Source: a virus. From it: a DNA stretch of 30,182 nt. Below, piece after piece: positions 16,801-26,355 of the stretch; the stretch's first letter is position 1, and every line of letters begins with the position of its first letter. The position numbers were made by a program, and so were the translations under genes. The notes beneath the pieces are model-generated. The model searched no databases, was not told where the DNA came from, and worked only from the letters and a program-made list of their open reading frames with translations. Location of the stretch: IMG/VR virus record IMGVR_UViG_3300047476_001965, positions 1 through 30,182 of that record; one strand, 5' to 3'.

Positions 16801-17262
16801 AGTGGTGCCATCTACGGTCACATCACCTACTATTAGATCAGCGTAGGCCTTTGCATCAGTCTCTGCTTGGTCTGCTTTCGACTGTGCGCCCGAAGTGGTC
16901 TCTAGTACAGACGTATCTGCAATACCGTGGATGTTGGTAGTGTCGGAGGCGTGATTAGATAGGTTAGTGGCTATCGTGCTGAAGAAACTAGGGTCATCAT
17001 TGATAGCAGCAGCGATCTCGTTAAGAGTGTCTAATGCGCTTGGTGCTAGGTCAATTACACCGCCGACCGCATCTGTGATGGCATTGGCAACTTCAGTAGG
17101 AGTCATTCCAGCATATGCAAGTGAGGTCCATGCTGTTGAACCAGTACCTACCTTAAGCTTGCCGGTGTCTGTCTCGAAACCAAACTCTCCAGCAGAAAGG
17201 GTCGGGTTATATGAAGTCCAGTTAGAGGCTGTATCGCGTCTAATTTGAATTTTAACTGCCAT
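13840..17262 (-). CDS. Long tail fibre with AELN and GLGNVDNT repeats and short collagen stretch
   Basis: A 1140-residue fibre. The N-terminus [15 protein letters not shown]...[17 protein letters not shown] is a well-known start of phage fibre proteins. The middle carries many repeats: [18 protein letters not shown] units of 13 residues, several copies of [15 protein letters not shown], and three or more [11 protein letters not shown][12 protein letters not shown] units. Near the end is a four- to five-triplet collagen-like run ([13 protein letters not shown], about 1085-1097), then [10 protein letters not shown] and DGDADW, a common fibre-tip signature. CGGAT precedes the ATG at 17262 by a few bases, and only two bases separate it from the upstream stop. 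It probably forms a trimeric long fibre for host recognition. Repeat number may vary between isolates. Confidence 0.88.
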   Translation of the reverse strand: MAVKIQIRRDTASNWTSYNPTLSAGEFGFETDTGKLKVGTGSTAWTSLAYAGMTPTEVANAITDAVGGVIDLAPSALDTLNEIAAAINDDPSFFSTIATNLSNHASDTTNIHGIADTSVLETTSGAQSKADQAETDAKAYADLIVGDVTVDGTTGNTVTDRIETAITNLIGAAPSALDTLNELAAAINDDPGFFQAVSDIQSSVDTLYTDLSSHVQSSTNVHGISDTSNLVYEVDLVDALNTHNQDSTNVHGIADTSLLASTEGPTFTGSVSLPAGTTIETVGGVLQVGSTQFTTLSELTATSAELNVLDGIAATTAELNTLSGVTATSAELNVLDGIAATTAELNKLSGVSASTTELNYVDGVTDSIQTQLDAKASLSGATFTGTVEGITKSMVGLGNVDNTADVDKPVSTATQVLINQKAPLNNPTFTGTVVGVTKTHVGLGNVDNTSDANKPISTATQTALDAKASSTDLSTHASDTTSVHGIADTSLLETTAGAQDKADAAETAANSFTTSAINALTTSDIEEGTNQYFTNERAQDAVGNNLGNGLTYDDAGAFISAVVGTGVQFSITGAIEIDSTVTTNSGTQTLTNKTIDTADNDITVVAADISDVTASAAELNVLDGITATTTELNYVDGVTDSIQTQLDGKASLTGATFTGTVNGISKSMVGLGNVDNTSDANKPVSTAQQTAINGRLALSGGTLTGALTLHAAPTADLHAATKAYVDTLATGLRVKDPVAVATTGNLTANYDNGTDGLGAFLEGTSNGALGLIDNYAVTTNNRVLVKSQTDATENGIYYVDSLGSGSSKWKLIRATDADNSPSAEVAGGNFCLVQFGDTNANAGFIISTVGTITLGTDDVVFTQFSAAQNIIAGNGIVKDGSEISIDTAVVATLDSSTFTGTTVLPVTTSIGAVTGTEISYLEGVTSAIQDQIDAKAPSNSPIFTGEVYVPLTAGVVKSSAGGLLSAGNIQPADVAGTAVITTDSRLSNSRTPSGSAGGDLTGSYPNPTLATSGVTAGSYTNANITVDAKGRITLASNGEGGGASLAVSATPPTGATEGDLWFNSEAAGIYAFYDGYWVLTSGEAGPQGPAGPTGPAGEALPLGGTQGQVLTKSSSTDGDADWVTPVVDNSTAIMVIMGAY
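16224..16367 (-). repeat. 66-base direct repeat inside the long tail-fibre gene
   Basis: Bases 16224-16289 and 16302-16367 appear identical, a 78-base period that encodes two AELN-type 13-residue units per copy ([17 protein letters not shown]). Further, less perfect copies continue downstream in the gene (around 15360-15430). Exact DNA identity suggests recent duplication or gene conversion. Confidence 0.8.
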
Positions 17263-17264
17263 GA

Positions 17265-17621
17265 TTATCCGTTCGCGTTTCCGCCATTAACAGTGACTAG
17301 GTAGTTTGACCCAGCACTTCCGCCATCCAAAACATCGTAGTTAGTTCCTGTTAATACATTTGTATCTACGTTTTCCCACTTAGAGTTATAACTATTGTAC
17401 ATTAGTAGTTGATTATCGGCCAAGTCTGTAAGTAGTACGTCGGTTAAATCTGATACTGCTGATGCACCACCACCTGATCCTTGAATTTCCGTCCAAGCGG
17501 TGCCGTTATGTGTGTAGACCTTGTTGTCTGTAGTTTTGTAAAAAAGATCGCCGGCCGAACCTGCCGCAGGGAGCGTTGCTCCGTGCGGTAGGTTTACCGG
17601 GGTTAAAAACCTTCTAGACAA
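17265..17621 (-). CDS. Small tail-fibre-like protein
   Basis: A 118-residue protein beginning [20 protein letters not shown] and followed by [20 protein letters not shown] (24-43), the short strand motif seen near the N-terminus of many fibre proteins. The start is TTG at 17621, supported by AAGGAT eight bases upstream. The C-terminal half ends in [21 protein letters not shown]. Its first residues resemble those of the larger upstream fibre (MARQFLTGLNLNKNELLNAK), suggesting that both attach through a similar N-terminal anchor. No enzymatic feature is seen. Probably a short fibre or fibre-base component. Confidence 0.72.
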   Translation of the reverse strand: MSRRFLTPVNLPHGATLPAAGSAGDLFYKTTDNKVYTHNGTAWTEIQGSGGGASAVSDLTDVLLTDLADNQLLMYNSYNSKWENVDTNVLTGTNYDVLDGGSAGSNYLVTVNGGNANG

Positions 17622-17645
17622 GATCGATCCTTTTTATTGGTAGGA

Positions 17646-19739
17646 CTAGCCTACAATAACAACTTGGTATGCACCTGCAGTAACGGTTGCTGCTGCTGGC
17701 CACTTTAGAGTTACGGTGCTTGTATTAGTACGCTCTACGTCAACTTCGACTGAGTCAAATCCCTCAGTGTCGTAAACCTGAACAACTACAGTACGGATAC
17801 CTAGGTTGTGAGTTACGGTCCAAGTAACTTCACCGCTTGATACGGTTAGTTCTGGGTTAGCCTCGGTGTACTTAGTGGTTGCTCCAAGGTTCTGACGAGC
17901 ACCAGCAGCGGTTGAGGCACCAGTACCACCGTCTGCAACAGCGATGTCAGTACCATTCCACACACCAGTGGTAATAGTTCCAAGGGTTGTAATGCTTGAC
18001 TGACCGACATAGCTTGTAGAGATGTCAATATTGTCAGCATGTACGGTGATGCGGTTAGAGGTTCCGACTACATCAAGAGTGTTGCCATCCTTGGTTAGAC
18101 CAGCACCAGCCACAATCTGAGCTGCACCAGAGAACTGTACCCAGTCTTGGTTGGTGAAGTCGGTTAGGTAAGTATTGCCTTGAGTCCAAGCTGACTGCCC
18201 GTAGGTTGTGCCTTCTTGGACGAATACGGTTGCACCCTTTAATTCAGTGTAAACGTCTGCATCTGCGGAACGTGTGAGTGTGTAGGTACTACCAGTGTCT
18301 GCATATACATAGATACCGTTTTGAGAGTCAGTTGACTGGTTTGTGAGCAAGATGCGGTAGCCAACGTGAGATGTGCCTAAGGCAGCGTGACCATCAATTA
18401 CAAGAGTCTCGGTGTCGCCAGTTAGAGCAATGTTCGAGGTGGCAAGCAGGTGCACTGCTGGCTTCCAAGTTAGACCTGCTACTGCATTGTCAACGTAACC
18501 CTTTGTTGCGGCATCCGATGAGTTAGTTGGGGTAGGTAGGTTGGTGATGGTGTTGCCATCAGCATCTAGGTCTGCAGAAAGGGCGTTACCTGAGCCAAGA
18601 GTCTTATTGGTAAGGGTCTGAGTGTCAGATGTGCCAACAATGTCGCCATTCACACCGTGAACTAGGTTGGTGTATCCAGCGTGGTCTAGGATTTCAGTGT
18701 CTACGTAGAGCTTGGTAGCAGCATCAGAGTCAGCTGAAGGGGCACCTAGATCGGTAATGGTGTAGGTGTTAGCGTCTACGTTAGCGCTAAGAACTGTACC
18801 GGTGCCTAGAGTCTTGTTAGTTAGGGTCTGAGAGTCTGTAGTACCTACAACATCTCCGGTAGTGCCGTGAGCAGAGTTGTCATTGATGTGTGTGCTTAGG
18901 TTACCAGCAACTGAGCTAATTCGGTCAGCAACAGTGTTTCCAGTTGAACCATCTACAGTGTTGTCACCGAGGTATGAGTCAAGCCTGCCTTGGATAACGA
19001 TCTCATTGCTTGGGTTGCTAGCCGAACCTACATAGGCGTCACCGTCAGGGTTAAGGACAATATTGCCATTGGCAGAAGCAATAGTTACACCAGTATCACC
19101 AGTGAGCGATAGGTCGTTGCCAGTTGTGGCACCGATTGCAAGGGTGGTCCCCTCGTCAGAAACATAGCCCGCATCTCCAACGTTAACAGCACCAAAAGTG
19201 ACCTCGTTAGCTGCAAAGTTTCCGAACTCATCGCGCTTTACAATCTTGCCCGCAGTATCTGCTGATGTTGCTGCTGCCTCTGCTGCTGCTACTGCTCTAG
19301 AGTCTGTGAAGTATAGGTTAGTTGAGCCTTCAGTCAGATCGTCAGTATCTGAGTCAGCAACGCCATTCTCAGCTGTAATGGTCAGACCAGATCCGTCACC
19401 TGTGATAGTGATGTTTGTTTTGGTTGCGCCTGTTAGAAGCTCGGCGGCATCAGTCTTTGCGCGCGACTCGGTGTAGTAAAGATTACTTACACCCTCTTCG
19501 ATGTCATCGGTATCCAGAGCGTTGATTGCAGAAGCAATCGCATCCCCGACGTTGCCACCGGCAGCTAGTGCAAGCCAGGCAGTGCCGTCCCAGACCTTAA
19601 GCTGATTAAGGTCAGTGTCGAAGAATATTTGACCTTTTACAGGACTCGATGGGGCCTGAGAGGTAGGGAGATTTTGAATCTTTGCATTTAGAAGCTCATT
19701 CTTATTTAGATTGAGCCCAGTTAGAAATTGGCGAGCCAT
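17646..19739 (-). CDS. Tail fibre protein
   Basis: A 697-residue fibre. Residues 31-57 (SSPVKGQIFFDTDLNQLKVW and following DGTAW) are the usual fibre N-terminal motif. The body has NLY(Y/F)T(E/D)SRA repeats, two GD(V/I)VGT(T/S)D(S/T)QTLTNKTLG units, and DAATK(L/G)YVD units that are a hallmark of phage tail fibres. The C-terminal domain (VTWTVTHNLGIRTVVVQVYD, about 640-660) recurs in the small protein encoded just upstream (TTWTINHNLNFYPNVTVFNS), so the two may share a tip fold. AAGGA eight bases before the ATG supports the start. It is probably a trimeric adhesin; the Ala/Thr-rich composition is typical. Confidence 0.87.
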   Translation of the reverse strand: MARQFLTGLNLNKNELLNAKIQNLPTSQAPSSPVKGQIFFDTDLNQLKVWDGTAWLALAAGGNVGDAIASAINALDTDDIEEGVSNLYYTESRAKTDAAELLTGATKTNITITGDGSGLTITAENGVADSDTDDLTEGSTNLYFTDSRAVAAAEAAATSADTAGKIVKRDEFGNFAANEVTFGAVNVGDAGYVSDEGTTLAIGATTGNDLSLTGDTGVTIASANGNIVLNPDGDAYVGSASNPSNEIVIQGRLDSYLGDNTVDGSTGNTVADRISSVAGNLSTHINDNSAHGTTGDVVGTTDSQTLTNKTLGTGTVLSANVDANTYTITDLGAPSADSDAATKLYVDTEILDHAGYTNLVHGVNGDIVGTSDTQTLTNKTLGSGNALSADLDADGNTITNLPTPTNSSDAATKGYVDNAVAGLTWKPAVHLLATSNIALTGDTETLVIDGHAALGTSHVGYRILLTNQSTDSQNGIYVYADTGSTYTLTRSADADVYTELKGATVFVQEGTTYGQSAWTQGNTYLTDFTNQDWVQFSGAAQIVAGAGLTKDGNTLDVVGTSNRITVHADNIDISTSYVGQSSITTLGTITTGVWNGTDIAVADGGTGASTAAGARQNLGATTKYTEANPELTVSSGEVTWTVTHNLGIRTVVVQVYDTEGFDSVEVDVERTNTSTVTLKWPAAATVTAGAYQVVIVG

Positions 19740-19749
19740 TTATTTTTCC

Positions 19750-20067
19750 TTATGAGAGATGAGCTTTTCCCGACATAGCCGAGGAGAAGGTTACGGTTAG
19801 TGATGTTGCATCGGTGTGTACTACGTCTCCCTCTACTTGATCGCCTGCACTATTAAAGACAGTAACGTTTGGGTAGAAGTTTAGGTTGTGGTTTATGGTC
19901 CACGTGGTGAGCGAGGCATTTTGAATATGACGATAGGAAACTAGAGCTACGATATCGTCGGCTTGTACACCGTCAACACCACCAGGCCCTTGCGGTCCGG
20001 GTGCAGAAACTACAATCTGGCGGACGTACCTACCAGTTGCGACATTGCTTGGAACATCTCCAGCCAT
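19750..20067 (-). CDS. Small fibre-associated protein with short collagen-like motif
   Basis: A 105-residue protein. After GRYVRQIVVSAPGPQGPGGV (12-31), which includes two to three Gly-X-Y triplets, it continues with a single beta domain: TTWTINHNLNFYPNVTVFNS (54-73) then AGDQVEGDVVHTD. This domain matches the C-terminus of the following 697-residue fibre. The ATG overlaps the preceding stop (TAATG), giving a translationally coupled pair with the small structural protein upstream. Likely a fibre connector or short tip protein; the role is inferred from context. Confidence 0.72.
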   Translation of the reverse strand: MAGDVPSNVATGRYVRQIVVSAPGPQGPGGVDGVQADDIVALVSYRHIQNASLTTWTINHNLNFYPNVTVFNSAGDQVEGDVVHTDATSLTVTFSSAMSGKAHLS

Positions 20068-20429
20068 TATCGAGTCACCTCTGCTCGGACAACAAAGTTG
20101 CCTTTTAATAGTTTGTATACATATAGGTCCTTAGTGGGTCCTAAGAGCTCTAAGTCATATACATACTTGTCTTCAGGAAGTGTTGCCATTGTGTCGTCGT
20201 CTATGGTTAAAGTGATCTGACCGTTAGTACGGTGCAGACTAATTCTTCCATTCTCGGTGGTGAGTACCAGGACTGTATCGGTGCTATCCACTGATTTTCT
20301 GACGTGCATTCTGGCTGTGTAGCCTTCCATCAGGATTGGTTTTTTGGCTGGATCTCGCCATACGATTGTGCGTGAGAAAGTAGAGCCCTGATCGGCTATG
20401 ATGTTATAAAGACCAGCAGGTGTACTCAT
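20067..20429 (-). CDS. Small phage structural protein, first gene of the tail operon
   Basis: A 120-residue protein read from MSTPAGLYNIIADQG at 20429. The frame is open for 36 more codons upstream, but those codons have no counterpart in the equal-length paralogue at 321-683 and cover the divergent promoter region, so they are rejected. Shared landmarks with the paralogue are DQG(S/A)T near residue 14, GYTARMHVR, YVYDLEL and GNFVVRAEVTR at the end. Predicted all-beta; function unknown, but this family recurs beside fibre genes in tailed phages. GAAAG about nine bases upstream may serve as ribosome site. The stop overlaps the next ATG (TAATG). Confidence 0.75.
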   Translation of the reverse strand: MSTPAGLYNIIADQGSTFSRTIVWRDPAKKPILMEGYTARMHVRKSVDSTDTVLVLTTENGRISLHRTNGQITLTIDDDTMATLPEDKYVYDLELLGPTKDLYVYKLLKGNFVVRAEVTR

Positions 20430-20462
20430 TACGCACTTTCGGGAGATACAGTCAATACTTAT

Positions 20463-20489
20463 TTTACAGCATTTGCAGTATGGTAAGAT
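20463..20489 (+). promoter_or_regulatory. Candidate plus-strand promoter in the divergent gap
   Basis: TTTACA (20463-20468) and TAAGAT (20484-20489) are separated by 15 bases, a short but possible spacing, ahead of the methyltransferase gene at 20522. The same 92-base gap must also hold a minus-strand promoter for the tail operon; TAAAAT on the minus strand (20466-20461) is the best -10 candidate for it. Both are tentative. Confidence 0.35.
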
Positions 20490-20521
20490 GGGCACCTTAC
20501 AGGCACATTTAGGGATTAAAA

Positions 20522-21331
20522 ATGATTTCGCTACCATATCTAGGAATAGACGAAGCAGTATGTAGCACTCTTAGAGCCCTCATTGATCAGGCCACGGAAT
20601 ACGGCTCCGATGCGCAATACCATGCCACGCATGCTAGGCGTCATGCTCGAACTTTGGAAGTTTTGCTCCAACAGGAGCTAGGAGACTGTCTGCTAGAGGT
20701 TGGCACTAGCTCGATTGTCCCGGTTGCTTTAAATGTGCTAGTACCGAACCTAAAAGTAGACGTAACTCATTTTGATCTAAGTTTGCCTATGAAAGGTAAA
20801 CTACCTGTTATTTTTGGATCTACTAAATTAGAATTAAATTACGTAGCGGTAGATCTTGAGAGTACCCCCTTACCTATAAAAAACTCCGCGTATGACTCAA
20901 TCCTGTGTTCTGAGGTTTTAGAGCACTTAGATGTAGACCCTATGTACATGCTCTCCGAGCTTAATAGGATCCTGAAACCCGGTGGAGTGTTGATTCTAAC
21001 AACCCCCAACTCATGCAGTACTCAGTCGCTATGGAAGCTTCTTCGTGGGTATGAACCGTATTTCTACATGCAATACCACAAGGATCGCAACCCGTACCGT
21101 CACAACTATGAGTACAGTAAACGCACCCTTAAAATCGTCCTAGAGGCCGCTGGGTTTGAGGTTGATATCTGGACCGAGAATACTTTTGAAGACCCCTTTA
21201 TGGAAGACCTAGAGCGCCTTAATGCTGCTGGATATAATCTTGACCCCGAGGATATGGGGGATAATTTATTTGTGGTTGCTAAAAAAATATCAGGTGTGGT
21301 AGACCGGTACCCGGGGGTGATTTACGTATGA
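20522..21331 (+). CDS. Class I SAM-dependent methyltransferase
   Basis: A 269-residue protein with the Rossmann-type methyltransferase motifs in order: LLEVGTSS (57-64) as motif I, D111 after a hydrophobic strand, YDSILCSEVLEHL (124-136) as the post-II/IV region with the typical EVLEH, and LKPGGVLILTTPN (151-163). This fits Methyltransf_11-like enzymes that act on small molecules, sugars or lipids. The C-terminal 90 residues are specific and may bind the acceptor. The ATG has AGGGA seven to eight bases upstream. It overlaps the next gene by ATGA and probably forms an operon with the GH130-like and DUF3039-like genes. A role in modifying a surface sugar is possible, given the glycan-related neighbour. 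Confidence 0.85.
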   Translation: MISLPYLGIDEAVCSTLRALIDQATEYGSDAQYHATHARRHARTLEVLLQQELGDCLLEVGTSSIVPVALNVLVPNLKVDVTHFDLSLPMKGKLPVIFGSTKLELNYVAVDLESTPLPIKNSAYDSILCSEVLEHLDVDPMYMLSELNRILKPGGVLILTTPNSCSTQSLWKLLRGYEPYFYMQYHKDRNPYRHNYEYSKRTLKIVLEAAGFEVDIWTENTFEDPFMEDLERLNAAGYNLDPEDMGDNLFVVAKKISGVVDRYPGVIYV

Positions 21332-22281
21332 AAAATAAAATTAAACAATCATACCCTACTATTGCAAAACTAGGTGGAACTACCAGGCAAATTCGTAGAC
21401 TAGTTGATCCTGAAGTTAAGACCTGGTCTGCCTTCAATCCGTCAATTGCGTACTCGCCTAGCGAGGGCTATGCGCTCACTATTCGCTCCAGTAACTACGT
21501 CATCTACCTAGATACTGGCTACCTAGAAGTGACTAATCAGGGGGAGATCAAAAATCAGGTATGGTTTGCCGAACTTGATAAAGATCTAAAACTACAGAAT
21601 CTTCGTCAGGTTGAGTTTGCTAAATCTGACTATACGCTTGAGCGTGGTATCGAAGACGCCAAACTTTTTTGGCGAGATGGGTCTTGGTACTTCACTGGAA
21701 TCATGATGGAAAAGGGGCACACCCCTGTTGCTCGTGTTGCTCTTTATAAGTATGACCACAAAAAGAACGTGGCTACCTTAATAAAAAAATATGATGGCCC
21801 TGAGTATGCTAAGCCCGAAAAAAATTGGATGGCCCCGTATGAACCAAACCCTAACTTTGAATATATTTATGGACCTACTGCTATAATTAAAAACGATACT
21901 CTTATCAATAAATTTAATCCAAATAAGAAACTTAGTGGGTTACGTGGAAACACCAATCTTCATGATTTGGGGGACGGTACTTACTTAGCCGTAGTTCACA
22001 TTTTGTACATTAAAAATGTTACGTACCAGAGCCGTAGAACTTTCGCGGTTCAGGCTGGTAAGCAGAAATTCTACACTCATCAATTTGTAAGATATGATAA
22101 CCAAGGTACAATTATATCTATCACACCAGAATTTCAATTTGAAATAAACGGCATCGAGTTTGCTGCTGGCCTGGTTGAGCGTGGTTCCGACTTTATTGTG
22201 TCCTATGGAACAAACGATATAAGTAGTCATCTTGCTATAATTCCAAAATCAAAAGTTATGTCTTTATTGGAGGAAGTATGA
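21328..22281 (+). CDS. GH130-like five-bladed propeller protein (glycoside phosphorylase/hydrolase fold)
   Basis: A 317-residue protein with repeated propeller-blade signatures: FNPSIAY (36-42), ERGIEDAKLFWRDGSWYFTG (105-124), EKNWMAP (164-170), YGPTAIIKN (181-189), GNTNLHDLGDGTYLAVVH (207-224) and a last blade ending FIVSYGTNDISSHLAII (289-305). The G-I-E-D-A-K/R motif and EKNW recall GH130 beta-mannoside phosphorylases and related viral or phage proteins. Whether it is a phosphorylase, a hydrolase or only a binding protein cannot be told. It starts inside ATGA with the methyltransferase and ends in ATGA with the next gene, so the three are co-translated. Plausible role: remodelling a host or virion glycan. 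Confidence 0.7.
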   Translation: MKNKIKQSYPTIAKLGGTTRQIRRLVDPEVKTWSAFNPSIAYSPSEGYALTIRSSNYVIYLDTGYLEVTNQGEIKNQVWFAELDKDLKLQNLRQVEFAKSDYTLERGIEDAKLFWRDGSWYFTGIMMEKGHTPVARVALYKYDHKKNVATLIKKYDGPEYAKPEKNWMAPYEPNPNFEYIYGPTAIIKNDTLINKFNPNKKLSGLRGNTNLHDLGDGTYLAVVHILYIKNVTYQSRRTFAVQAGKQKFYTHQFVRYDNQGTIISITPEFQFEINGIEFAAGLVERGSDFIVSYGTNDISSHLAIIPKSKVMSLLEEV

Positions 22282-22508
22282 GTCAGGTACTTGATTTAGT
22301 AGAGACTGATCTAGATCAAGATACAGAGTCTTCTGATAATAATGAGCTCGCTCATTATGCTGAAGCTGCCTCTGTGACAGAGGGGTATGTCATGGGCACC
22401 CCTGTACAAGCGCTATGTGGAAAAATTTTTATACCGTCCAAAAACCCTGAACGTTTAAAAATCTGTCCGATTTGCAAAGAAATCGTAGAGGATGTATCCT
22501 TTTTCTAG
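22278..22508 (+). CDS. DUF3039-like small zinc-ribbon protein
   Basis: A 76-residue protein. After an acidic N-terminus, residues 26-68 (HYAEAASVTEGYVMGTPVQA, then LCGKIFIPSKNPERLKICPI and CKE) match the pattern I know from DUF3039, a small family widespread in actinobacteria: H26, C47, C63 and C66 are the likely zinc ligands. Function of the family is unknown; a nucleic-acid or protein-binding role is usually supposed. The start overlaps the preceding stop as ATGA. Its presence supports an actinobacterial host and probably reflects gene capture from that host. Confidence 0.75.
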   Translation: MSQVLDLVETDLDQDTESSDNNELAHYAEAASVTEGYVMGTPVQALCGKIFIPSKNPERLKICPICKEIVEDVSFF

Positions 22509-22536
22509 CGAATAAATCGCAAGTCAAAATCTGATT

Positions 22537-22542
22537 TATACT
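22537..22542 (+). promoter_or_regulatory. Candidate -10 box for the nrd operon
   Basis: TATACT lies in the 118-base gap between the DUF3039-like gene and nrdH. No good -35 is seen 17 bases upstream. A start near 22549 would place the 8-bp inverted repeat at 22555-22590 in the 5' leader. Confidence 0.35.
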
Positions 22543-22554
22543 AGTAGTCCACCT

Positions 22555-22590
22555 CCTGACGAGCCAGAAAAATTTGGAAAAATCGTCAGG
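22555..22590 (+). promoter_or_regulatory. Inverted repeat in the nrd operon leader
   Basis: CCTGACGA (22555-22562) and TCGTCAGG (22583-22590) form a perfect eight-pair stem around a 20-base A-rich loop, which could itself close by CCA/TGG. No T-run follows, so it is not a terminator. It sits about 37 bases before the nrdH start and could be an operator or an RNA control element. Confidence 0.55.
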
Positions 22591-22626
22591 ATTTGGTGTC
22601 TACAACCACCTTGAAAGGTCAATACT

Positions 22627-22854
22627 ATGTCTGTAACCGTTTATACACTTCCTTCATGCGTTCAGTGTGAGAGTACAAAAAAGGTTTTAGACAAAAACAA
22701 CATTGAATATTCTGTTGTTGACTTGGCTCAGGATGAGGGTGCGTATGAGATGGTTAAGGCTCTTGGCTACCAGGCCGCACCAGTTGTGATTGCAGGGGAC
22801 TCTCACTGGTCTGGATTCCGCCCGGACATGCTAGGCGCTCTAGTAGCTGCTTAA
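22627..22854 (+). CDS. nrdH: NrdH-redoxin (glutaredoxin-like electron donor)
   Basis: A 75-residue thioredoxin-fold protein with active site C11-V-Q-C14, the cis-Pro segment APVV (51-54) and the NrdH signature W61-SGFRPD67. NrdH reduces the C-terminal cysteines of class Ib ribonucleotide reductase NrdE after each turnover and is itself recycled by thioredoxin reductase. Length and motifs are normal for the family. The upstream sequence (CTTGAAAGGTCAATACT) contains AAAGG about nine bases before the ATG. It is the first gene of nrdH-nrdI-nrdE-nrdF, the standard order in actinobacteria and in several of their phages. Confidence 0.95.
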   Translation: MSVTVYTLPSCVQCESTKKVLDKNNIEYSVVDLAQDEGAYEMVKALGYQAAPVVIAGDSHWSGFRPDMLGALVAA

Positions 22855-22864
22855 GTAAGTTGTC

Positions 22865-23290
22865 ATGTATGACATCGTTTACTTTTCTAGCGCCTCTGAA
22901 AACACAAAGCGATTTGTTGAAAAGCTATCTTCAGAGTTAGACTTACTGCGTATCCCGCTTAGGTGGGATCCAGATGCACCACTACTTACTGAAAAAGAAT
23001 ATGTTCTTGTACTACCAACTTATGGTGGTGGAGAATATGAAAAAGCTGTACCTAGGCAAGTAGTCAAATTTTTAAACTTGAAACAAAACAGAGACCTTAT
23101 CCGCGGGGTCATAGGCACTGGTAACACTAACTTTGGTGAGCACTATTGTTTAGCCGCAGATGTCGTTGCAGCAAAGACGGGCGTTCCGTTGTTGCAAAGA
23201 GTAGAAATATTAGGAACGCCAGATGATGTTGAAAAAGTAAATGAGAGGCTCAAGCAGCTATGGATAACAAGTACAGCTACCACGAACTAA
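22865..23290 (+). CDS. nrdI: NrdI flavodoxin-like ribonucleotide reductase maturation protein
   Basis: A 141-residue protein with the NrdI flavin-binding pattern: [13 protein letters not shown] (5-17), PTYGGGEYE (51-59) and [12 protein letters not shown] (84-95), then GTPDDV (117-122). NrdI binds FMN and delivers an oxidant used to assemble the dimanganese-tyrosyl radical cofactor of NrdF. The start at 22865 follows nrdH by ten bases with only a weak AAGTAAG site. The 3' end overlaps nrdE by 31 bases in another frame, so expression of NrdI and NrdE is probably coupled. Confidence 0.95.
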   Translation: MYDIVYFSSASENTKRFVEKLSSELDLLRIPLRWDPDAPLLTEKEYVLVLPTYGGGEYEKAVPRQVVKFLNLKQNRDLIRGVIGTGNTNFGEHYCLAADVVAAKTGVPLLQRVEILGTPDDVEKVNERLKQLWITSTATTN

Positions 23291-25377
23291 ATGCAATGTT
23301 GAATCTATACGATTCAGAAGGCAAGATTCAGTTTGGTAAAGATAAAGAAGCTGCTCGCGCATACTTCCTAGATCACGTAAATCAGAACACCGTGTTCTTT
23401 CACTCAATCGAGGAGAAGCTCCACTACCTAGTGGAGAACGAATACTACGAACCAGAGATCTTGGCTCAGTATTCGCCGGAGTTCATTAAGTCTGCCTTCC
23501 AGGCTGCTTACGCTTACAAATTCCGCTTTGATGCTTTCCTTGGTGCTTATAAGTTCTACACCTCTTACGCGCTTAAGACTTTTGATGGTGAACGATACCT
23601 AGAGCGCTTTGAAGACCGTGTCGTGATGAACGCTCTGGCTCTTGCCCGTGGCGATGAATCTCAGGTTCTGAGTATTATCGATGAGATTATCTCTGGTCGT
23701 TTCCAGCCAGCCACCCCCACCTTCTTGAATTCTGGCAAGAAGCAGCGCGGGGAGTTTGTCTCCTGCTTCTTGCTTCGCATTGAAGACAATATGGAATCCA
23801 TCTCTCGTGGAATTAACTCAGCTCTGCAGCTTTCAAAGCGCGGTGGTGGCGTTGCCCTCAACCTAAGCAACTTACGTGAAGCGGGCGCACCAATCAAGAA
23901 GATTGAAAATCAGAGCTCTGGAATCATTCCAGTTATGAAGCTTCTCGAGGACTCATTCTCGTACGCAAACCAGCTAGGTGCGCGTCAGGGTGCGGGTGCT
24001 GTTTACCTAAATGCACACCACCCCGACATTCTTAAGTTCTTGGATACCAAGAAGGAAAACGCCGACGAGAAGACTCGTATTAAGACTTTGTCTATTGGTG
24101 TTGTAATTCCCGACATCACTCTTGAACTTGCTAAAGACAATGCAGACATGTACCTCTTCTCTCCATATGACGTTGAGAATGTCTACGGTATCCCGTTTGG
24201 TGATATCTCAGTTACCGAGAAGTACCAAGAGATGGTTGACGATGCACGCATCAAGAAGACCAAGATCAAGGCTCGTGTTTTGTTTGAGCGTATTGCCGAA
24301 CTTCAGTTTGAGTCTGGTTACCCATACATCATGTATGAAGACACTGTAAATGCTGCTAACCCTGTAGAGGGTCGCATCAACATGTCAAACCTTTGCTCTG
24401 AGATTCTTCAGGTAAATACTCCATCTACTTACAAGGCTGACCTAGGCTATGACGAGATTGGTAGCGACATTAGCTGCAACCTTGCATCTCTAAATATCGC
24501 TAAGGCTATGGAGTCTAAAGACTTTGGTAAGACCATTGAGACTGCCATCCGCGCTTTGACTGCAGTTTCAGACCTAAGCTACATTGATTCAGTCCCTTCA
24601 ATTGCTGAGGGTAACAAGCGTGCTCACGCGATTGGTCTTGGCCAGATGAACCTGCACGGATATCTTGGTAAATCACGCATCCACTATGGCTCAGAAGAAG
24701 GAATCGACTTCACCAACATTTACTTCTACACCGTTTTGTTCCACGCTCTAAAGGCATCTAACAAGATCGCAATCGAGCGCAATGAGACCTTCGTAAACTT
24801 TGAAAAGTCTAAATATGCTGATGGCACATTCTTTGATAAGTACGTGGATCAGACTTGGGCTCCAGCTACCGAGCGTGTTGCAGAACTATTCAAGAATGCT
24901 GGTATCGAGATCCCTACCCAGGCGGATTGGGATGCATTGCGTAAATCAGTAATGATTAACGGAATTTACAACCAGAACCTTCAGGCCGTTCCACCAACTG
25001 GTTCGATTTCTTACATCAACAACTCAACCAGCTCGATCCACCCAATTGCGTCGAAGATTGAGATTCGTAAGGAAGGAAAGCTTGGTCGTGTTTACTACCC
25101 AGCGCCTTACCTAGATAATGACAATCTAGAATTTTATGACGATGCTTACGAAATCGGGCCAGAGAAGATTATCGATACCTATGCGGCTGCAACTCAGCAC
25201 GTAGACCAGGGTCTATCACTGACATTGTTCTTCAAAGACACCGCAACCACTCGCGATGTTAACCGTGCTCAGATTTACGCATGGAAGAAAGGCATCAAGA
25301 CTATTTACTACATTCGTATTCGCCAGATGGCCCTCGACGGTACTGACGTCGAAGGCTGCGTCAGCTGCATGCTTTAA
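23260..25377 (+). CDS. nrdE: Class Ib ribonucleoside-diphosphate reductase, large subunit
   Basis: A 705-residue R1 subunit that reduces ribonucleoside diphosphates to deoxy forms for phage DNA synthesis. The active-site Cys pair is C169 (EFVSCFLL) and C406 ([10 protein letters not shown]). The catalytic N377-x-C379-x-E381 (MSNLCSEI) is intact, and the C-terminal shuttle cysteines are C700 and C703 (EGCVSCML). No N-terminal ATP-cone is present, as expected for class Ib. Length is normal. It begins within nrdI, and nrdF follows after 12 bases. Codon choice looks smoother and more GC-ending than in the neighbouring unknown genes, suggesting strong expression or recent transfer from a host. Confidence 0.97.
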   Translation: MDNKYSYHELNAMLNLYDSEGKIQFGKDKEAARAYFLDHVNQNTVFFHSIEEKLHYLVENEYYEPEILAQYSPEFIKSAFQAAYAYKFRFDAFLGAYKFYTSYALKTFDGERYLERFEDRVVMNALALARGDESQVLSIIDEIISGRFQPATPTFLNSGKKQRGEFVSCFLLRIEDNMESISRGINSALQLSKRGGGVALNLSNLREAGAPIKKIENQSSGIIPVMKLLEDSFSYANQLGARQGAGAVYLNAHHPDILKFLDTKKENADEKTRIKTLSIGVVIPDITLELAKDNADMYLFSPYDVENVYGIPFGDISVTEKYQEMVDDARIKKTKIKARVLFERIAELQFESGYPYIMYEDTVNAANPVEGRINMSNLCSEILQVNTPSTYKADLGYDEIGSDISCNLASLNIAKAMESKDFGKTIETAIRALTAVSDLSYIDSVPSIAEGNKRAHAIGLGQMNLHGYLGKSRIHYGSEEGIDFTNIYFYTVLFHALKASNKIAIERNETFVNFEKSKYADGTFFDKYVDQTWAPATERVAELFKNAGIEIPTQADWDALRKSVMINGIYNQNLQAVPPTGSISYINNSTSSIHPIASKIEIRKEGKLGRVYYPAPYLDNDNLEFYDDAYEIGPEKIIDTYAAATQHVDQGLSLTLFFKDTATTRDVNRAQIYAWKKGIKTIYYIRIRQMALDGTDVEGCVSCML

Positions 25378-26346
<969 letters not shown>

Positions 26347-26355
26347 GGAGGAATC

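Noticed and set aside
20430-20537. Upstream extension of the small structural gene by 36 codons
   Set aside because: The paralogue at 321-683 has no such extension; the Cys-rich translation (CACKVPILPYCKCCK) covers the divergent promoter gap and looks like chance.
22555-22590. Terminator between the DUF3039-like gene and nrdH
   Set aside because: The stem has a 20-base loop and no T-run follows it.
23661-23897. Minus-strand frame inside nrdE
   Set aside because: It lies opposite highly conserved catalytic sequence of NrdE and has no start signals; it is a shadow of codon bias.
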